From Anaerolineae bacterium (GTDB lineage: Bacteria > Chloroflexota > Anaerolineae > Aggregatilineales > Aggregatilineaceae), in NCBI GenBank assembly GCA_023382715.1, contig JAHDWP010000022.1, forward strand, positions 1 through 54,994: a stretch of DNA of 54,994 bases, given 5' to 3'. The position numbers were made by a program, and so were the translations under genes. Positions 45,346 through 54,201 of this stretch are shown piece after piece; within the stretch, counting starts at the first letter, position 1, and each line of letters opens with the position of its first letter. Under the pieces are notes generated by a model that saw only the letters and a program-made list of their open reading frames with translations, was not told where the DNA came from and did not search any database.

Positions 45346-47265
45346 CTACTGCGCCACCCGCTCCAGCGTCAGCAGGTAGTCGCCGCGTCCGCCGAAACGT
45401 CCCGCCTCGATGGTGAAGGTGCCCGCCGCCGGCAGGAAGAAGTCCACCAGCGCATCGCGCTCGGCCAGGCCCTCCGGGCGCACCGCCCCCACATCGTCGT
45501 TGGCGGCGATCTCGCGCCCTTCGGCGTTGCGCAGCACCAGCCGGGGATCGAGCAGGCTCGCTCCGCTGGCGTCGCGCATGGTGATGATCACGTGGTCGCC
45601 CGCACTGCCGCTGAACGTCCACTTGTGGGACGGGTAGCGATTGTTGAGCGCGCCATACACCGTCTGCCCATAGGCGATCTCGCCGCCGCCCTGCGCCGGG
45701 TCCGCGCCCAGCCCGGCCCCGGCCTCGTCACCGGGTCCGGCGGCCATCTCCACGCCCAGCGGCAGCAGCCCATCGCCGCTGAAAGCGAAATGCTGCACCT
45801 GGCTGACACCCGCCTGTGGGTGAGTTTCCGCCCAGTAACCCGTCCCGTCCGGCCCCATCACCAGCCCGCCAGGATACAGGTACTCGCCGGGCAGGTACGG
45901 CCCGCCGCGCGCCTCGTCGTAGGGCAGGCCGAACATATCGAGCAGCTTGCCGCCGATGCTCAGCTCCAGCAAGCCGAAGCCGTCCAGCCCCGGCGCGGCG
46001 ACGGCCAGTACCAGGTTGCCGTCAGGCGTGATGGCGATGTCCAGCACGGTCAGATCGTGCAGAATCTCCTGGGCCAGGTTGACGACCAGCGGAGCGCCCT
46101 GCGAATCCACGACGGTCAGCGCGCCGCCCGCGCCGACGGCGTAGAGCGCATCGGTCTCATCGTTCATGGCCAGGCGCGCACCGCGCAGGTCGGGGTTGAG
46201 GGCGGCCAGGTCGGCAGTCAGCAGCAGGTTGCCCACAGCGTCGAACTTGTACAGACGGTCGCGGATGCCGCTGCCGTGCCCCTCAGAGACCGCCCACACG
46301 TCGCCCGCGCGGGTGACAGCGATGGTCTGCGGCATCCCCGGCGCGAACTCGCCATCGCCGTCGCCGCGCGCACCCCAGGCGCGTCCCCAGTTGCCGGCGC
46401 GATCCACGACCATGATCGCGCCGGGCGCGTCGGGAACAACATTGGCCAGGTAGAGCTTCATGTCCGGCCCGATGGCGACATCGGCGAAGTCCGCACCATG
46501 CCAGGGACCCAGATAGCTGATCTGCCGCCCGCTGTTCATCTCCAGGGTGAGCACGCCGCCCGGCCCGGCGGCGATGTACATCACGTTGAACGGATCGTAG
46601 ACCAGGCCGCCCAGCCGCACCGCGCGCCCGTCGTCCGGCTGCGGCGCAGCGAACTGCCACAGCACGCCGCCATCGTGGGTGATGATCGTCTCGACCAGGT
46701 CAGCCTCGCGCTCCGGCAGCGAGAAGGTCAGCGACGCGGCCAGCGCGTCAAACGTTGTCCCGCCGCCAGTTTCCCAGGCGGGCGTGGGCGCGATGCCGCG
46801 CACGACGGCGACGCGCCCGCCGGCGATCGCCAGCAGCGCCACGCGCATGGTCAGCCCTTCAGCGGGCTGCGTGACCTGCTCCTCGTAGCCGCTGGCGTTG
46901 CCCCAGGTGATCTGCTGCGGCCCTGTCGTCACCGCACCGCCGGCGACCAGGCGGCTGAGCAGGCCGGGCAGCTCGCTTGCGTCGGTGACGCCCAGCTCGC
47001 TGAACGTGCCGAAGACCATGCGCACGACCAGGCCCTGCGGCGGGCTGCCCGCCTGCACCAGAGCCACGTCGCCCGGCGCACCGGCGAGCAGGGCGCGTTC
47101 CTGGGCATCCACCGACCAGCCAGCGGGCAGGTCGAAGGCGACGCCCAGCGCAGAGTTCTGGTAACGCTCGCCGGTCTGGGCCAGAGCGAGCGCAGGCAGC
47201 GCGCTCAGCAGCAGCGCGAAGAGGATGATCAGCAGGGTCAGGGAGCGGATCGGGCGGGCAGACAT
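45346..47265 (-). CDS. Secreted beta-propeller protein with pre-peptidase C-terminal domain
   Basis: A 639-residue exported protein. The signal peptide is at residues 1-28 (LTLLIILFALLLSALPALALAQ). The next roughly 165 residues resemble the PsbP-like domain of the lipoprotein at 6107 (YQNSALGVAFDLPAGWSVD). An NHL/SMP30-like propeller lies at about 215-500 (DMKLYLANVVPDAPGAIMVVDRAG, MNDETDALYAVGAGG). A PPC-type jelly roll is at about 535-637 (YGQTVYGALNNRYPSHKWTFSGSAGDHVIITM). The start at 47265 has GGAGGA upstream; the frame extends to 47346 without support. It is probably extracellular; no catalytic site is seen. Confidence 0.8.
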   Translation of the reverse strand: MSARPIRSLTLLIILFALLLSALPALALAQTGERYQNSALGVAFDLPAGWSVDAQERALLAGAPGDVALVQAGSPPQGLVVRMVFGTFSELGVTDASELPGLLSRLVAGGAVTTGPQQITWGNASGYEEQVTQPAEGLTMRVALLAIAGGRVAVVRGIAPTPAWETGGGTTFDALAASLTFSLPEREADLVETIITHDGGVLWQFAAPQPDDGRAVRLGGLVYDPFNVMYIAAGPGGVLTLEMNSGRQISYLGPWHGADFADVAIGPDMKLYLANVVPDAPGAIMVVDRAGNWGRAWGARGDGDGEFAPGMPQTIAVTRAGDVWAVSEGHGSGIRDRLYKFDAVGNLLLTADLAALNPDLRGARLAMNDETDALYAVGAGGALTVVDSQGAPLVVNLAQEILHDLTVLDIAITPDGNLVLAVAAPGLDGFGLLELSIGGKLLDMFGLPYDEARGGPYLPGEYLYPGGLVMGPDGTGYWAETHPQAGVSQVQHFAFSGDGLLPLGVEMAAGPGDEAGAGLGADPAQGGGEIAYGQTVYGALNNRYPSHKWTFSGSAGDHVIITMRDASGASLLDPRLVLRNAEGREIAANDDVGAVRPEGLAERDALVDFFLPAAGTFTIEAGRFGGRGDYLLTLERVAQ

Positions 47266-47395
47266 GGGATGTCGTCCTCCACAGGGCGGGTCGGCGTCGC
47301 CCCTCATCTTAGCACGGCGCGGCGATTCTACCCCGTCTCTTGCCATGCGCCCTCCCTGCGGATGCCGGTTGGAGGTGGGGCGGGGAAGATTGATC

Positions 47396-47440
47396 GGGGG
47401 TGTGCAGAATCTGAGGGTCAGTAGGGGCGCAGCGGGGATA
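47396..47440. repeat. Partial family A end
   Basis: GGGGGTGTGCAGAATCTGAG and the following CAGTAGGGGCGCAGCGG resemble the left end of the family A elements, but no matching right end is present. The rest of the 267-bp spacer 47266-47532 shows no gene. Confidence 0.4.
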
Positions 47441-47532
47441 GCGGGGCGGTTTTGCCGTAGTCTTCCAGGAAGCTCACCTGGGCGGCGTTACGTTTTTGCG
47501 CGGCAGGGGCTACCCTTCTTATGCTGGGTGTT

Positions 47533-47999
47533 CTAGGGGCCTTCCAGTACGTCCTCAGGCGTCAGGACAGTGATCAGGGACGAAAACCGGGTGAAGTCCA
47601 CAACGTTGAGCGTCAGCAAGTGGCCGATGCCATACGCCTGCATCGTGGCGACGATGTTGGCGTCGTGCACCTGCTTGCCCCCCACAGGGATGGTCTGCAA
47701 CAGGCTGAGCAGCCTCTCAGTGACCACCGACGTGTCATCGGCGACCCAGAAATGCGCCTGGAGATAGCGCACGCGCTCAACGATGGTGGCCAGTGGGCGC
47801 GGCGCGGCGAAGGTCTGCGGGGGGAGAGAACGGCTATGAACTCGCGCAGCACCTGGCGGCTGATCCACAGCACGTCTCCTCTGACGCGCAGCGCCCTGAT
47901 CGCGGCCAGCGCTTCGGCGTGCAGCGGGGCCTCGGCGACATTGGCCCGCAGCAGGATGTTGGTGTCCAGGAAGACCGTCCTAACGCTCGTCGTCGCCAT
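47533..47999 (-). pseudogene. PIN-domain (VapC-like) toxin with frameshift
   Basis: Two overlapping frames together encode one PIN ribonuclease of about 155 residues. The first frame (from 47999) gives VFLDTNILLRANVAE with the first catalytic Asp and REFIAVL with an acidic residue. The second (ending 47533) gives VHDANIVATMQAYG and LLTLNVVDFTRF with the remaining acidic sites. The frames join at a run of six C (minus strand) near 47815-47822; one more C would restore the gene. This is either a real inactivating indel or a homopolymer sequencing error. It overlaps the antitoxin gene by 20 bp. Confidence 0.78.
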
Positions 48000-48207
48000 A
48001 CAAATCCTCGCGCCTCAGCGACAGGTCTTCCGGCCACGAGCCGTAGCTGTCTACCGGGAAGTCGGACAGGTCGCTCTGCCGCAAGTCCGTCCCTTCTGGG
48101 GCGTGACCCAACTGCTCGCGGATGAGCGCCTCGGCCTTCTCGCGCAGCAGTTCCCATAGCTCGTCCAGCGTCAAGTCCGATAGGTCTGACAGTCGTGGTG
48201 CTTTCAT
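47980..48207 (-). CDS. Antitoxin-like small protein paired with the PIN toxin
   Basis: A 75-residue, strongly acidic protein (MKAPRLSDLSDLTLDELWELLREKAEALI...). Its C-terminal tail SWPEDLSLRREDLYGDDER could wrap around the toxin. It precedes and overlaps the PIN gene, the usual VapBC order. AGGAGAG lies upstream of the ATG. No AbrB or RHH DNA-binding fold is obvious, so autoregulation is uncertain. Confidence 0.65.
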   Translation of the reverse strand: MKAPRLSDLSDLTLDELWELLREKAEALIREQLGHAPEGTDLRQSDLSDFPVDSYGSWPEDLSLRREDLYGDDER

Positions 48208-48232
48208 CGCTATTCTCTCCTAGACCCTCAAG

Positions 48233-49134
48233 TCATTTGTAGACTTGCCAGTCAACATACCGCAACAGCGTCTCGAGGTCTTTCGAATCTTCATAGTGCT
48301 GCTTCAGTATCCTGAATGCAAACTTGATGGGCGAAAGAAAAGCGTGCCCTGAGCTCGACTTTGCACATGCCAATCCTTGCTTATGGCCCTTCGGCTAGAG
48401 AAGGCCGTCAAAACCCATCAGACTTTTCTAACATCGAGGTCAGCTTATGACATTTGAAAAGTCACTGGGTCAGTTTCCGCTCACCGAAGAACGCCCGAAG
48501 ATGCGATTCTTAAGATGTGCAAAGTCGAGCTGAGCCGCTGTAGCAATAGTGAACTGGCTCGACCCCGGAATCTGCCAGCAAGTCTCGATCGCTCTTGTTG
48601 TTTCTTAGGCCTTCATAAAATTTTGCAAAAGCGGACAGAAGTTTCTGGGGAAAGCTATCGAGTAGTTCGATATGCAGGATCACGTCCCTACGTTTTCTCT
48701 GTACGGTGGCTACGGCTTGGCCGTGAGCAGCAAGGTTTCTGAGCGTCACAAGGTCATCAGTCGTATAGGTATAATATGTGCCATCGGGTAATTGGCCATT
48801 AGTTGGCACTGTAGATAGCCCAACCTCATCAATGCCCCTTCTGAGATTGGCCTGTGGATCGTGGTGGTTCTTCCCCTTCTTGCACCGTCCCAGAAGTTCA
48901 ATAGCGGTACAGGCGAGCAGATAGGACTGAAGATAGTAATTCGCAGCCAATCTACAGTCAAAGCAGAGTGAATGACCTGCCGACTCGAAATTCAGAAAGA
49001 GTAATCCCATAACGTGCAAGGCTTGGGCCTGGATTGGTTCAAGCGTTATGCCCGAATCCTTTAACTCATCCAGAATCTCCGGTTTGTTCCAATCACCCTT
49101 TACTGAGACATCCGGGGGTATCAAAAAAACTCAT
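48233..49134 (-). pseudogene. Unknown protein gene split by a 178-bp miniature element
   Basis: The upstream part (from about 49134 to 48531) encodes about 195 codons. They include ALHVMGLLFLNFESAGHSLC, LLACTAIELLGRCKKGKNHH and VTLRNLAAHGQAVATVQRK, and may be a helical HEPN-like protein (weak). The downstream part (48352 to 48233) encodes GHAFLSPIKFAFRILKQHYE through LLRYVDWQVYK and a stop. Removing 48353-48530 and one TGA duplication joins them in one frame (...CYSGSGHAFLSP...). The best start is an ATG at 49134 after GGAGGAGTA, but a run of seven T puts it one base out of frame; a TTG at 49124 is in frame. The gene is AT-rich and lies 25 bp upstream of the antitoxin gene. Confidence 0.65.
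48353..48530. mobile_element. 178-bp miniature inverted-repeat element inserted in a gene
   Basis: Terminal inverted repeats GCTCGACTTTGCACAT (48353-48368) and ATGTGCAAAGTCGAGC (48515-48530) are perfect over 16 bp. The element is flanked by a 3-bp direct repeat TGA (48350-48352 and 48531-48533). Its first 54 bp recur identically at 54941-54994. It encodes no transposase; a 28-codon frame (MTFEKSLGQFPLTEERPKM...) is probably incidental. Confidence 0.85.
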
Positions 49135-49176
49135 TACTCCTCCTCATAACTGGATGCCGTTTCGAGGCTCATCTTG

Positions 49177-49280
49177 TCAGACGACCTCCACCGTGATCCC
49201 CTTCGTCGTGTCGTTCCCCGGAATGTCAATCGCCTTGACCAGCACAGTATACGTGTCCGGCTTGCAGAACGCGAAACGTA
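49177..49280 (-). pseudogene. C-terminal tail of a DNA methyltransferase-like gene
   Basis: About 33 codons encode FAFCKPDTYTVLVKAIDIPG and NDTTKGITVEVV before a TGA. The VLVKAIDIPGNDTTK block resembles the extreme C-terminus of type III (COG2189-type) adenine-specific DNA methyltransferases. Upstream the frame is lost, so only the tail survives. It lies about 45 bp upstream of the split gene, implying that the accessory patch once followed a restriction-modification gene. Identification is by memory of the family tail and is tentative. Confidence 0.45.
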
Positions 49281-49380
49281 GGGGGCAGGCACATGGCGCA
49301 GCTACACACCCGGCGAGGAATTGGGCCAGGCGCGGGGGCGGCGAGCGACCCCGCCGCGCAGAGAATGCTCGCCGGGCGTC

Positions 49381-49734
49381 CTAGCGCGCGGCGATGCTCT
49401 CGCTTTGCGCTGCCGGCTGCATCAGCAGCAGATGGCGACGCATGTCGCGCCGCGCCTCTTCATACAGGCGCAGCAGCGCTTCATCCGGCTCCTTGAAGCG
49501 GCGCAGCGTTTGCAGCGTGCACATCACGCAGCCGCGCATGGCCCGGTAGCTGTCGGTCTCGCACGGCAGGCAGCCGTTCAGCCGGATCATCATGAGCATG
49601 AAGGCGAGCACATCTTCATGCGTTTCCGGCAACATCGAGAGCCGCTCAACGAGCGCGTCCCACTGTTCGCCGCGCGCGCTGCGCAGCTTGGGGATCGCAT
49701 GGCTAGGGAACATCAATTCATTTTGTGTATACAT
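49381..49734 (-). CDS. Conserved small protein with CxxC and Cys motifs
   Basis: A 117-residue soluble protein. The core MFPSHAIPKLRSARGEQWDALVERL is followed by LAFMLMMIRLNGCLPCETDSYRAMRGCVMCTLQTLRRFK with CxxC twice (CLPC and CVMC), likely a zinc or redox site. The tail (LYEEARRDMRRHLL) is helical. The function is not known. The start at 49734 (MYTQNE) is chosen because an AGGATGGG lies upstream; an internal ATG at 49713 is the alternative. The 379-bp spacer on its 5' side (49735-50113) holds only a degenerate CTTCC...GGAAG hairpin and a possible TATACT -10 near 50057. Confidence 0.65.
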   Translation of the reverse strand: MYTQNELMFPSHAIPKLRSARGEQWDALVERLSMLPETHEDVLAFMLMMIRLNGCLPCETDSYRAMRGCVMCTLQTLRRFKEPDEALLRLYEEARRDMRRHLLLMQPAAQSESIAAR

Positions 49735-50113
49735 CCCACCCATCCTAACCATTTTGCACCACTATACCAACCACTTTATCACTGTTTTGCGCGGCGCTCA
49801 ATCCCCGAATGTGAAAAATGTATGAACATGGTCAGCTCACCCAGGGCTACCCCACACAGCGCCAACTGTGCTCCAGGCTACACCGCCGCGCTGACCGTTC
49901 TGATTACCAGGGGAATGGCCAGAGCGCAGCAGGGCAATCTCCGGCCCCCAAAACAGGCTTCCAAAATCTTCGGAGACTCGGAAGTCTGGAAGACTCTGTT
50001 TCTGGTTAGAAAATGGTTTGTGCCGTGTGAGGGGAAGCGTGCCGGCCTGCGCTCAGGCTATACTATTGAAGACAACGGGGCGCAAACATTTCGCCAACGA
50101 GGAAGGATGTCCC

Positions 50114-50437
50114 ATGCGTTTCCCCCCCCTCAAGCCCGGTCGCTGCCTGCTGTGGATCGCCCTGGCCCCCGACCCCGCCGCCGCCACGCGCTATGCGGCG
50201 CTGCGCGCCGTGCTCAAGACCTGCCGCCTGCACCCGCTCGACGCGATGACCTGGGCAGAAGTGGTCATCGTCGAGGAGGAAGCGCTGCGCGCGCGCCTGG
50301 ACGAGGTGCGGGCGCTGCTGGGCGCAGGCGACTCCCTGCACCTGGTGACGGCGAACGGCGATCGTCTGTCCGTCGAGTCGCTGCGCGGCGGCAGAGGCGA
50401 CGGGCCGCCAGTCCGCCCGCCCTGGGCGACGCAGTAG
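50114..50437 (+). CDS. Small protein of unknown function
   Basis: A 107-residue predicted cytoplasmic protein: MRFPPLKPGRCLLWIALAPD, a helical middle (ATRYAALRAVLKTCRLHPLDA) and a beta-rich end (SLHLVTANGDRLSVESL). AAGGATG precedes the ATG; upstream in-frame starts lack a Shine-Dalgarno. No motif is recognised. It lies 146 bp upstream of lpdA on the same strand. Confidence 0.5.
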   Translation: MRFPPLKPGRCLLWIALAPDPAAATRYAALRAVLKTCRLHPLDAMTWAEVVIVEEEALRARLDEVRALLGAGDSLHLVTANGDRLSVESLRGGRGDGPPVRPPWATQ

Positions 50438-50583
50438 CCGGCGACGAGAGAAAAACGCGGCTCTTGCGGGCAGAATCGGCGCGTTTGCGCTAAGCTCTGG
50501 CAGAATAGAGACGTGAGGGCAGCGCGCACCAGTGCGCGCCCGGCCCCTCACTGCGAACGGAACAATAAGGAGCGCACTGCAAC

Positions 50584-51987
50584 ATGGCCAATGAATACGA
50601 TGTCCTGGTGCTTGGGGCCGGTCCTGGCGGCTACGTTGCCGCGATTCGCAGCGCCCAGTTGGGACTGAAGACCGCCATCGTCGAGAAGGAATGGTGGGGC
50701 GGTGTGTGCCTCAACGTGGGCTGCATCCCCTCCAAGGCGCTGCTGCGCAACGCCGAGCTGGCCCATATCGTGCAGCACCGCATGAAGGAATTTGGCTTCA
50801 ACGGCGGCGCGGGCGTGACGGTGGATTACGGCGTCGCCTTCAAGCGCAGCCGCCAGGCGTCGAGTCGGCTGGTCAAGGGCGTTGGCTTCCTGCTGAAGAA
50901 ATACAAGGTTGACACCTACGAGGGCTGGGGCACCATCCAGGACCAGTCCACCGTCAGCGTGGAACTCGGCGCGGGCGGGACCGAAACGCTCAAGACGAGG
51001 AACCTGATCCTCGCCACCGGCGCAACCGTCAACCTGCTGCCCGGCGTCAAGCTGTCCAAACACGTGATCACCTACCTGGAAGCGATCCTCTCCGAGACGC
51101 TGCCCGCCAGCGCCGTGATCGTCGGCGCGGGGCCGATCGGCGTCGAGTTCGCCTACATCATGCACAATTACGGCGTGGACGTGACCCTGGTCGAGCATCT
51201 GCCGCACCTGCTGCCCAACGAGGATGAGGAAGTCTCTGCCGAGCTGGAGAAGCAGTACAAGCGCCTGGGCGTTAAGTCCATGACCGGCACGTCCATGAAG
51301 TCGGTGGAGGACACGGGGTCTGGCGTGCGCGTCACCGTTGAGAAGGACGGCCAGAGCCAAGTCATCGAGGCCGAGTGGGCGATCATGGCGACCGGCTTCA
51401 AGCCGCGCCTGGAAGGATACGGCCTGGAGGCGCTCCAGGGCCTGGCCATCTCCAGGCGCGGCGCCATCGAGATTGACGAGCGCATGGCGACCAACATCCC
51501 CGGCGTGTGGGCTGTCGGCGATGTGACCGGCAAGCTGATGCTGGCGCACGTCGGCAGCGCGATGGGCATCATCGCCGCCGAAAACATCGCCGGCGTGGAG
51601 ACGACGACCCTCGACTATCACATGATGCCGCGCTGCACCTACTGCCAGCCGCAGGTTGCCAGCTTCGGCTACACCGAGGCCCAGGCGCGCGAGGCCGGCT
51701 ATGAGATTGAGATTGCCCGCTTCCCCTTCCAGGCCAACGGCAAGGCCCTGGGATTGGGCGAGGGGCACGGCTTCGTCAAGCTGATCCACGACAAGCAGCA
51801 TGGCGAGCTTCTGGGCGGCCACCTGATCGGCCCCGAGGTGACCGAGCTGCTGCCGGAGCTGACCCTGGCCCAGAAGTGGGAGCTGACCGCCCACGAGATC
51901 GCCCGTAACGTCCATGCGCATCCCACGCTGTCGGAGGCCCTGATGGAAGCGGCACACGGCCTGGAAGGACACTACGTCCACCTGTAG
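50584..51987 (+). CDS. lpdA: Dihydrolipoyl dehydrogenase (E3)
   Basis: A 467-residue FAD-dependent disulfide oxidoreductase that reoxidises dihydrolipoamide in 2-oxoacid dehydrogenase or glycine cleavage complexes, using NAD+. FAD motif [11 protein letters not shown] is at residues 10-20, redox Cys42 and Cys47 are in [16 protein letters not shown] motif [11 protein letters not shown] is near 180, the second FAD motif [14 protein letters not shown] is near 310, and the C-terminal His-Glu dyad is in [13 protein letters not shown]. The length is typical. AAGGAG is upstream. No E1/E2 genes are adjacent. It is followed after 29 bp by a histidine kinase gene. Confidence 0.95.
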   Translation: MANEYDVLVLGAGPGGYVAAIRSAQLGLKTAIVEKEWWGGVCLNVGCIPSKALLRNAELAHIVQHRMKEFGFNGGAGVTVDYGVAFKRSRQASSRLVKGVGFLLKKYKVDTYEGWGTIQDQSTVSVELGAGGTETLKTRNLILATGATVNLLPGVKLSKHVITYLEAILSETLPASAVIVGAGPIGVEFAYIMHNYGVDVTLVEHLPHLLPNEDEEVSAELEKQYKRLGVKSMTGTSMKSVEDTGSGVRVTVEKDGQSQVIEAEWAIMATGFKPRLEGYGLEALQGLAISRRGAIEIDERMATNIPGVWAVGDVTGKLMLAHVGSAMGIIAAENIAGVETTTLDYHMMPRCTYCQPQVASFGYTEAQAREAGYEIEIARFPFQANGKALGLGEGHGFVKLIHDKQHGELLGGHLIGPEVTELLPELTLAQKWELTAHEIARNVHAHPTLSEALMEAAHGLEGHYVHL

Positions 51988-52016
51988 GCGTCAGGTGGCG
52001 GTAAGACGGGAGGCGT

Positions 52017-53747
52017 ATGTCTCATCCGCAACACGAGCCTGATCGCGGCGCGCCCGCTGCCAGCGAGCAGCTAGCGCCTGTGGACGCCGAGATGCCCGCC
52101 GAGGCGCTGCGCGAGGCGCTCAACCGCATCGCGCGGGACAGCCTGCGCCCGGTTGCGCTGATGCTCAGCGTGCTCTACCTGCTGGAAGCGGGCGCGCTGC
52201 TGACAGGGCACAGCGGCGAGGCGCTACCGGGCCTGATCGCGCTGGCCCTGGCTTTGTCTCTGGTGTCCCTGGCGCTCTTTGTGGCGCTGGGGCGCGGCGC
52301 GCTGCCGACGGGCTGGGCGCACGCGACGGGTTCGGCGCTGGCCCTGCTGGCGATCACCGTGATGACGGCCCGCCACCTCACCACCTCACCCAGCTACACG
52401 CTCAGCTACGCTCTGCTGCTGATCACTGCCGGGTACCTCTACCTCGATACGCGCTGGCTGACTCTGGCCATAGCAGCAGCGCTTGGCGCATGGGTGGGGA
52501 TCACCCTCCGCCTGTATCCCGACATCTCCGTGGATGAGCTGGCGCCCACGGTGATCACCAGCGTGGCGATTGCCCTGGTCGTGCACTTCATTCGCCTGCG
52601 GACGCTGCGCCGGCTGGAGCGAGCGCACTTCCGCGAAGCGCGCTACCGGGCGGCCTGGCAGCAAGCTGCGGGGCAAGCGCGCCTGAGCGAAGAGCGCTTC
52701 CGTCGGCTGGCCGACGCTTCGCTGGAAGGCGTGGTTCTGCACTCGAACGACGTGATCCTAGACGGCAACCAGGCGATTCTTAACATGCTCGGCGTGACCA
52801 TGGATGAGCTGCTGGGGCGTCACCCTCTTGACTTCATCGCTCCGTCCGTGCGCGACTCCGTCCGTCAGCGGCTGGCCGAGGGGCACGAGCGCGCTTATGA
52901 GGCAGTGGGGCTGCGCCGCGACGGCAGTGAGTTCCCCGTCGAGATCAGCGCCAGAGAGATTCGCGTTGGCGACCAGCGCATGCGCGTGGCAGTGGTGCGC
53001 GATATCACCGAGCGCAAGCAAAATGAGGTCGAGCGCGAACAGCTCATCGCCGAGCTGAACGCCTTCGCCCATACGGTCGCCCACGATCTGAAGAACCCGC
53101 TAAGCCTGCTCGTTGCCTACGCCGACCTGCTGTATGATGATCTGGAAAGGCAGCCGCTTGAACGACTGCGCGAGTACATCAGCGGCCTGATGGACGGCGC
53201 GCAGAAGATGGAGCGCATCATTGACGAGCTGCTGCTGCTGGCCCAGACGCACCAGGGCGCTGCCACCACGATGCCGGTCCAGATGAGCAGCATCGTGGCC
53301 GAAGCCTGCCACGTGCTCCGACCGGCCATCGAGCGGACGGGCGCGCAGATCAGCATCCAGGCCGAATGGCCGCCCGCGCTCGGCTATGGGCCGTGGCTGG
53401 AACACGTATGGACGAACTACCTGGGCAATGCGCTGAAGTACGGCGGCAACCCGCCCCGCATCGAGCTAGGGGCCGACGAGCAGCCCGGTGGCATAGTGCG
53501 CTTCTGGGTGCGCGATCACGGGCAGGGGATCGGCGCTGACCAGCAGGCAGAGATCTTCGAGCCGTTCAAGCGCGGGCAACGTATCCGGCGCGACGGGTAT
53601 GGCATCGGGCTGTCCATTGTCCAGCGCATTGTGACACGCCTGGGTGGCCAGGTCGGAGTGGAGAGCACCGAAGGCGGCGGCAGCACGTTCTACTTCACCC
53701 TGCCGCGCGCGCCCATGCCGGAGCAGAGTCTGCCATCTCCGCGCTGA
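52017..53747 (+). CDS. Membrane PAS-domain sensor histidine kinase
   Basis: A 576-residue kinase. Five to six membrane helices lie at residues about 40-195 and one PAS domain at about 225-340. HisKA has the acceptor His near 354 (HTVAHDLKNPLS), and HATPase_c is at about 440-560 (NALKYGGNPP, DHGQGIGADQQ, GYGIGLSIVQRI). It is a shorter paralogue of the 1125-residue kinase at 10831-14208, sharing the membrane module and kinase core. GGGAGGCGT precedes the ATG, and it may be co-transcribed with lpdA. Its last codons and stop lie in an 82-bp sequence repeated 996 bp downstream. No response regulator is adjacent. Confidence 0.92.
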   Translation: MSHPQHEPDRGAPAASEQLAPVDAEMPAEALREALNRIARDSLRPVALMLSVLYLLEAGALLTGHSGEALPGLIALALALSLVSLALFVALGRGALPTGWAHATGSALALLAITVMTARHLTTSPSYTLSYALLLITAGYLYLDTRWLTLAIAAALGAWVGITLRLYPDISVDELAPTVITSVAIALVVHFIRLRTLRRLERAHFREARYRAAWQQAAGQARLSEERFRRLADASLEGVVLHSNDVILDGNQAILNMLGVTMDELLGRHPLDFIAPSVRDSVRQRLAEGHERAYEAVGLRRDGSEFPVEISAREIRVGDQRMRVAVVRDITERKQNEVEREQLIAELNAFAHTVAHDLKNPLSLLVAYADLLYDDLERQPLERLREYISGLMDGAQKMERIIDELLLLAQTHQGAATTMPVQMSSIVAEACHVLRPAIERTGAQISIQAEWPPALGYGPWLEHVWTNYLGNALKYGGNPPRIELGADEQPGGIVRFWVRDHGQGIGADQQAEIFEPFKRGQRIRRDGYGIGLSIVQRIVTRLGGQVGVESTEGGGSTFYFTLPRAPMPEQSLPSPR

Positions 53748-53754
53748 GCGGCGC
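53673..53754. repeat. 82-bp direct repeat, genuine 3' end of the histidine kinase
   Basis: It covers the last roughly 24 codons, the TGA (53745-53747) and 7 bp beyond. It matches 54669-54750 at 81 of 82 positions (A at 53735, G at 54731). A 9-bp inverted repeat, CGCTGAGCG (53742-53750) with CGCTCAGCG (53781-53789), spans the cassette junction. Confidence 0.95.
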
Positions 53755-53810
53755 ATACGGCGATAGATGGGCTGCGATGGCGCTCAGCGGGGGGAACCAA
53801 GAGGCGAGAC

Positions 53811-54191
53811 TCACCAGACAGTCTCTACCAGCCCCGCCGCGACAATCAGCGGATCAGCGGTGAGGAGAGGCGCACCTATTCTCCGGGCCAGGCCGGTGAT
53901 GATGCGATCGTGCATCTCTGGCACATTGCTGTCCTGGTCGAAATCGAGCACATCGTCCGGGACAAACGGGACAATTCGGAAATAGGGTTTGGTTTTGAGC
54001 GCCAAATAAGTCTGCTGGAAGTCCTGGAAAAGGCCATGCTTCTTATCCGCATAAAACAACTCGGCGACGACAATGACTGAAACGACGAGCCAGGTCTCTC
54101 CTCTCTCCGCCGCTGCAAAGGCTGCCGCTGCTTGAGCACCCAGCTTTCCGTCTTCCTTGAGATACCAGATCAGAGCATTGGTATCCACCAC
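53811..54191 (-). CDS. PIN-domain (VapC-like) toxin
   Basis: A PIN ribonuclease of about 126 residues that would cleave RNA when released from its antitoxin. Acidic site residues are in VVDTNALIWYL (near the start), VVAELFYADK (about residue 45), MHDRIITGLARRIG (about 95) and LLTADPLIVAAG (about 115). All four are present. The start is set at a GTG (54191) just after the antitoxin stop; a GTG at 54257 would add 22 residues and overlap the antitoxin, and neither has a good Shine-Dalgarno. It lies between the two copies of the histidine kinase 3' end. Confidence 0.82.
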   Translation of the reverse strand: MVDTNALIWYLKEDGKLGAQAAAAFAAAERGETWLVVSVIVVAELFYADKKHGLFQDFQQTYLALKTKPYFRIVPFVPDDVLDFDQDSNVPEMHDRIITGLARRIGAPLLTADPLIVAAGLVETVW

Positions 54192-54201
54192 ATAGAGCGG
54201 T

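Noticed and set aside
48447-48533. 28-codon frame inside the miniature element
   Set aside because: Too short, no ribosome site, and it runs through the terminal repeat; probably incidental.
47266-49380. A third gene-3'-end duplication around the 47.5-49.3 kb accessory patch
   Set aside because: I compared the 3' end of the gene at 49381 with the spacer at 47266-47532 and saw no second copy, so this patch does not show the two-copy design.
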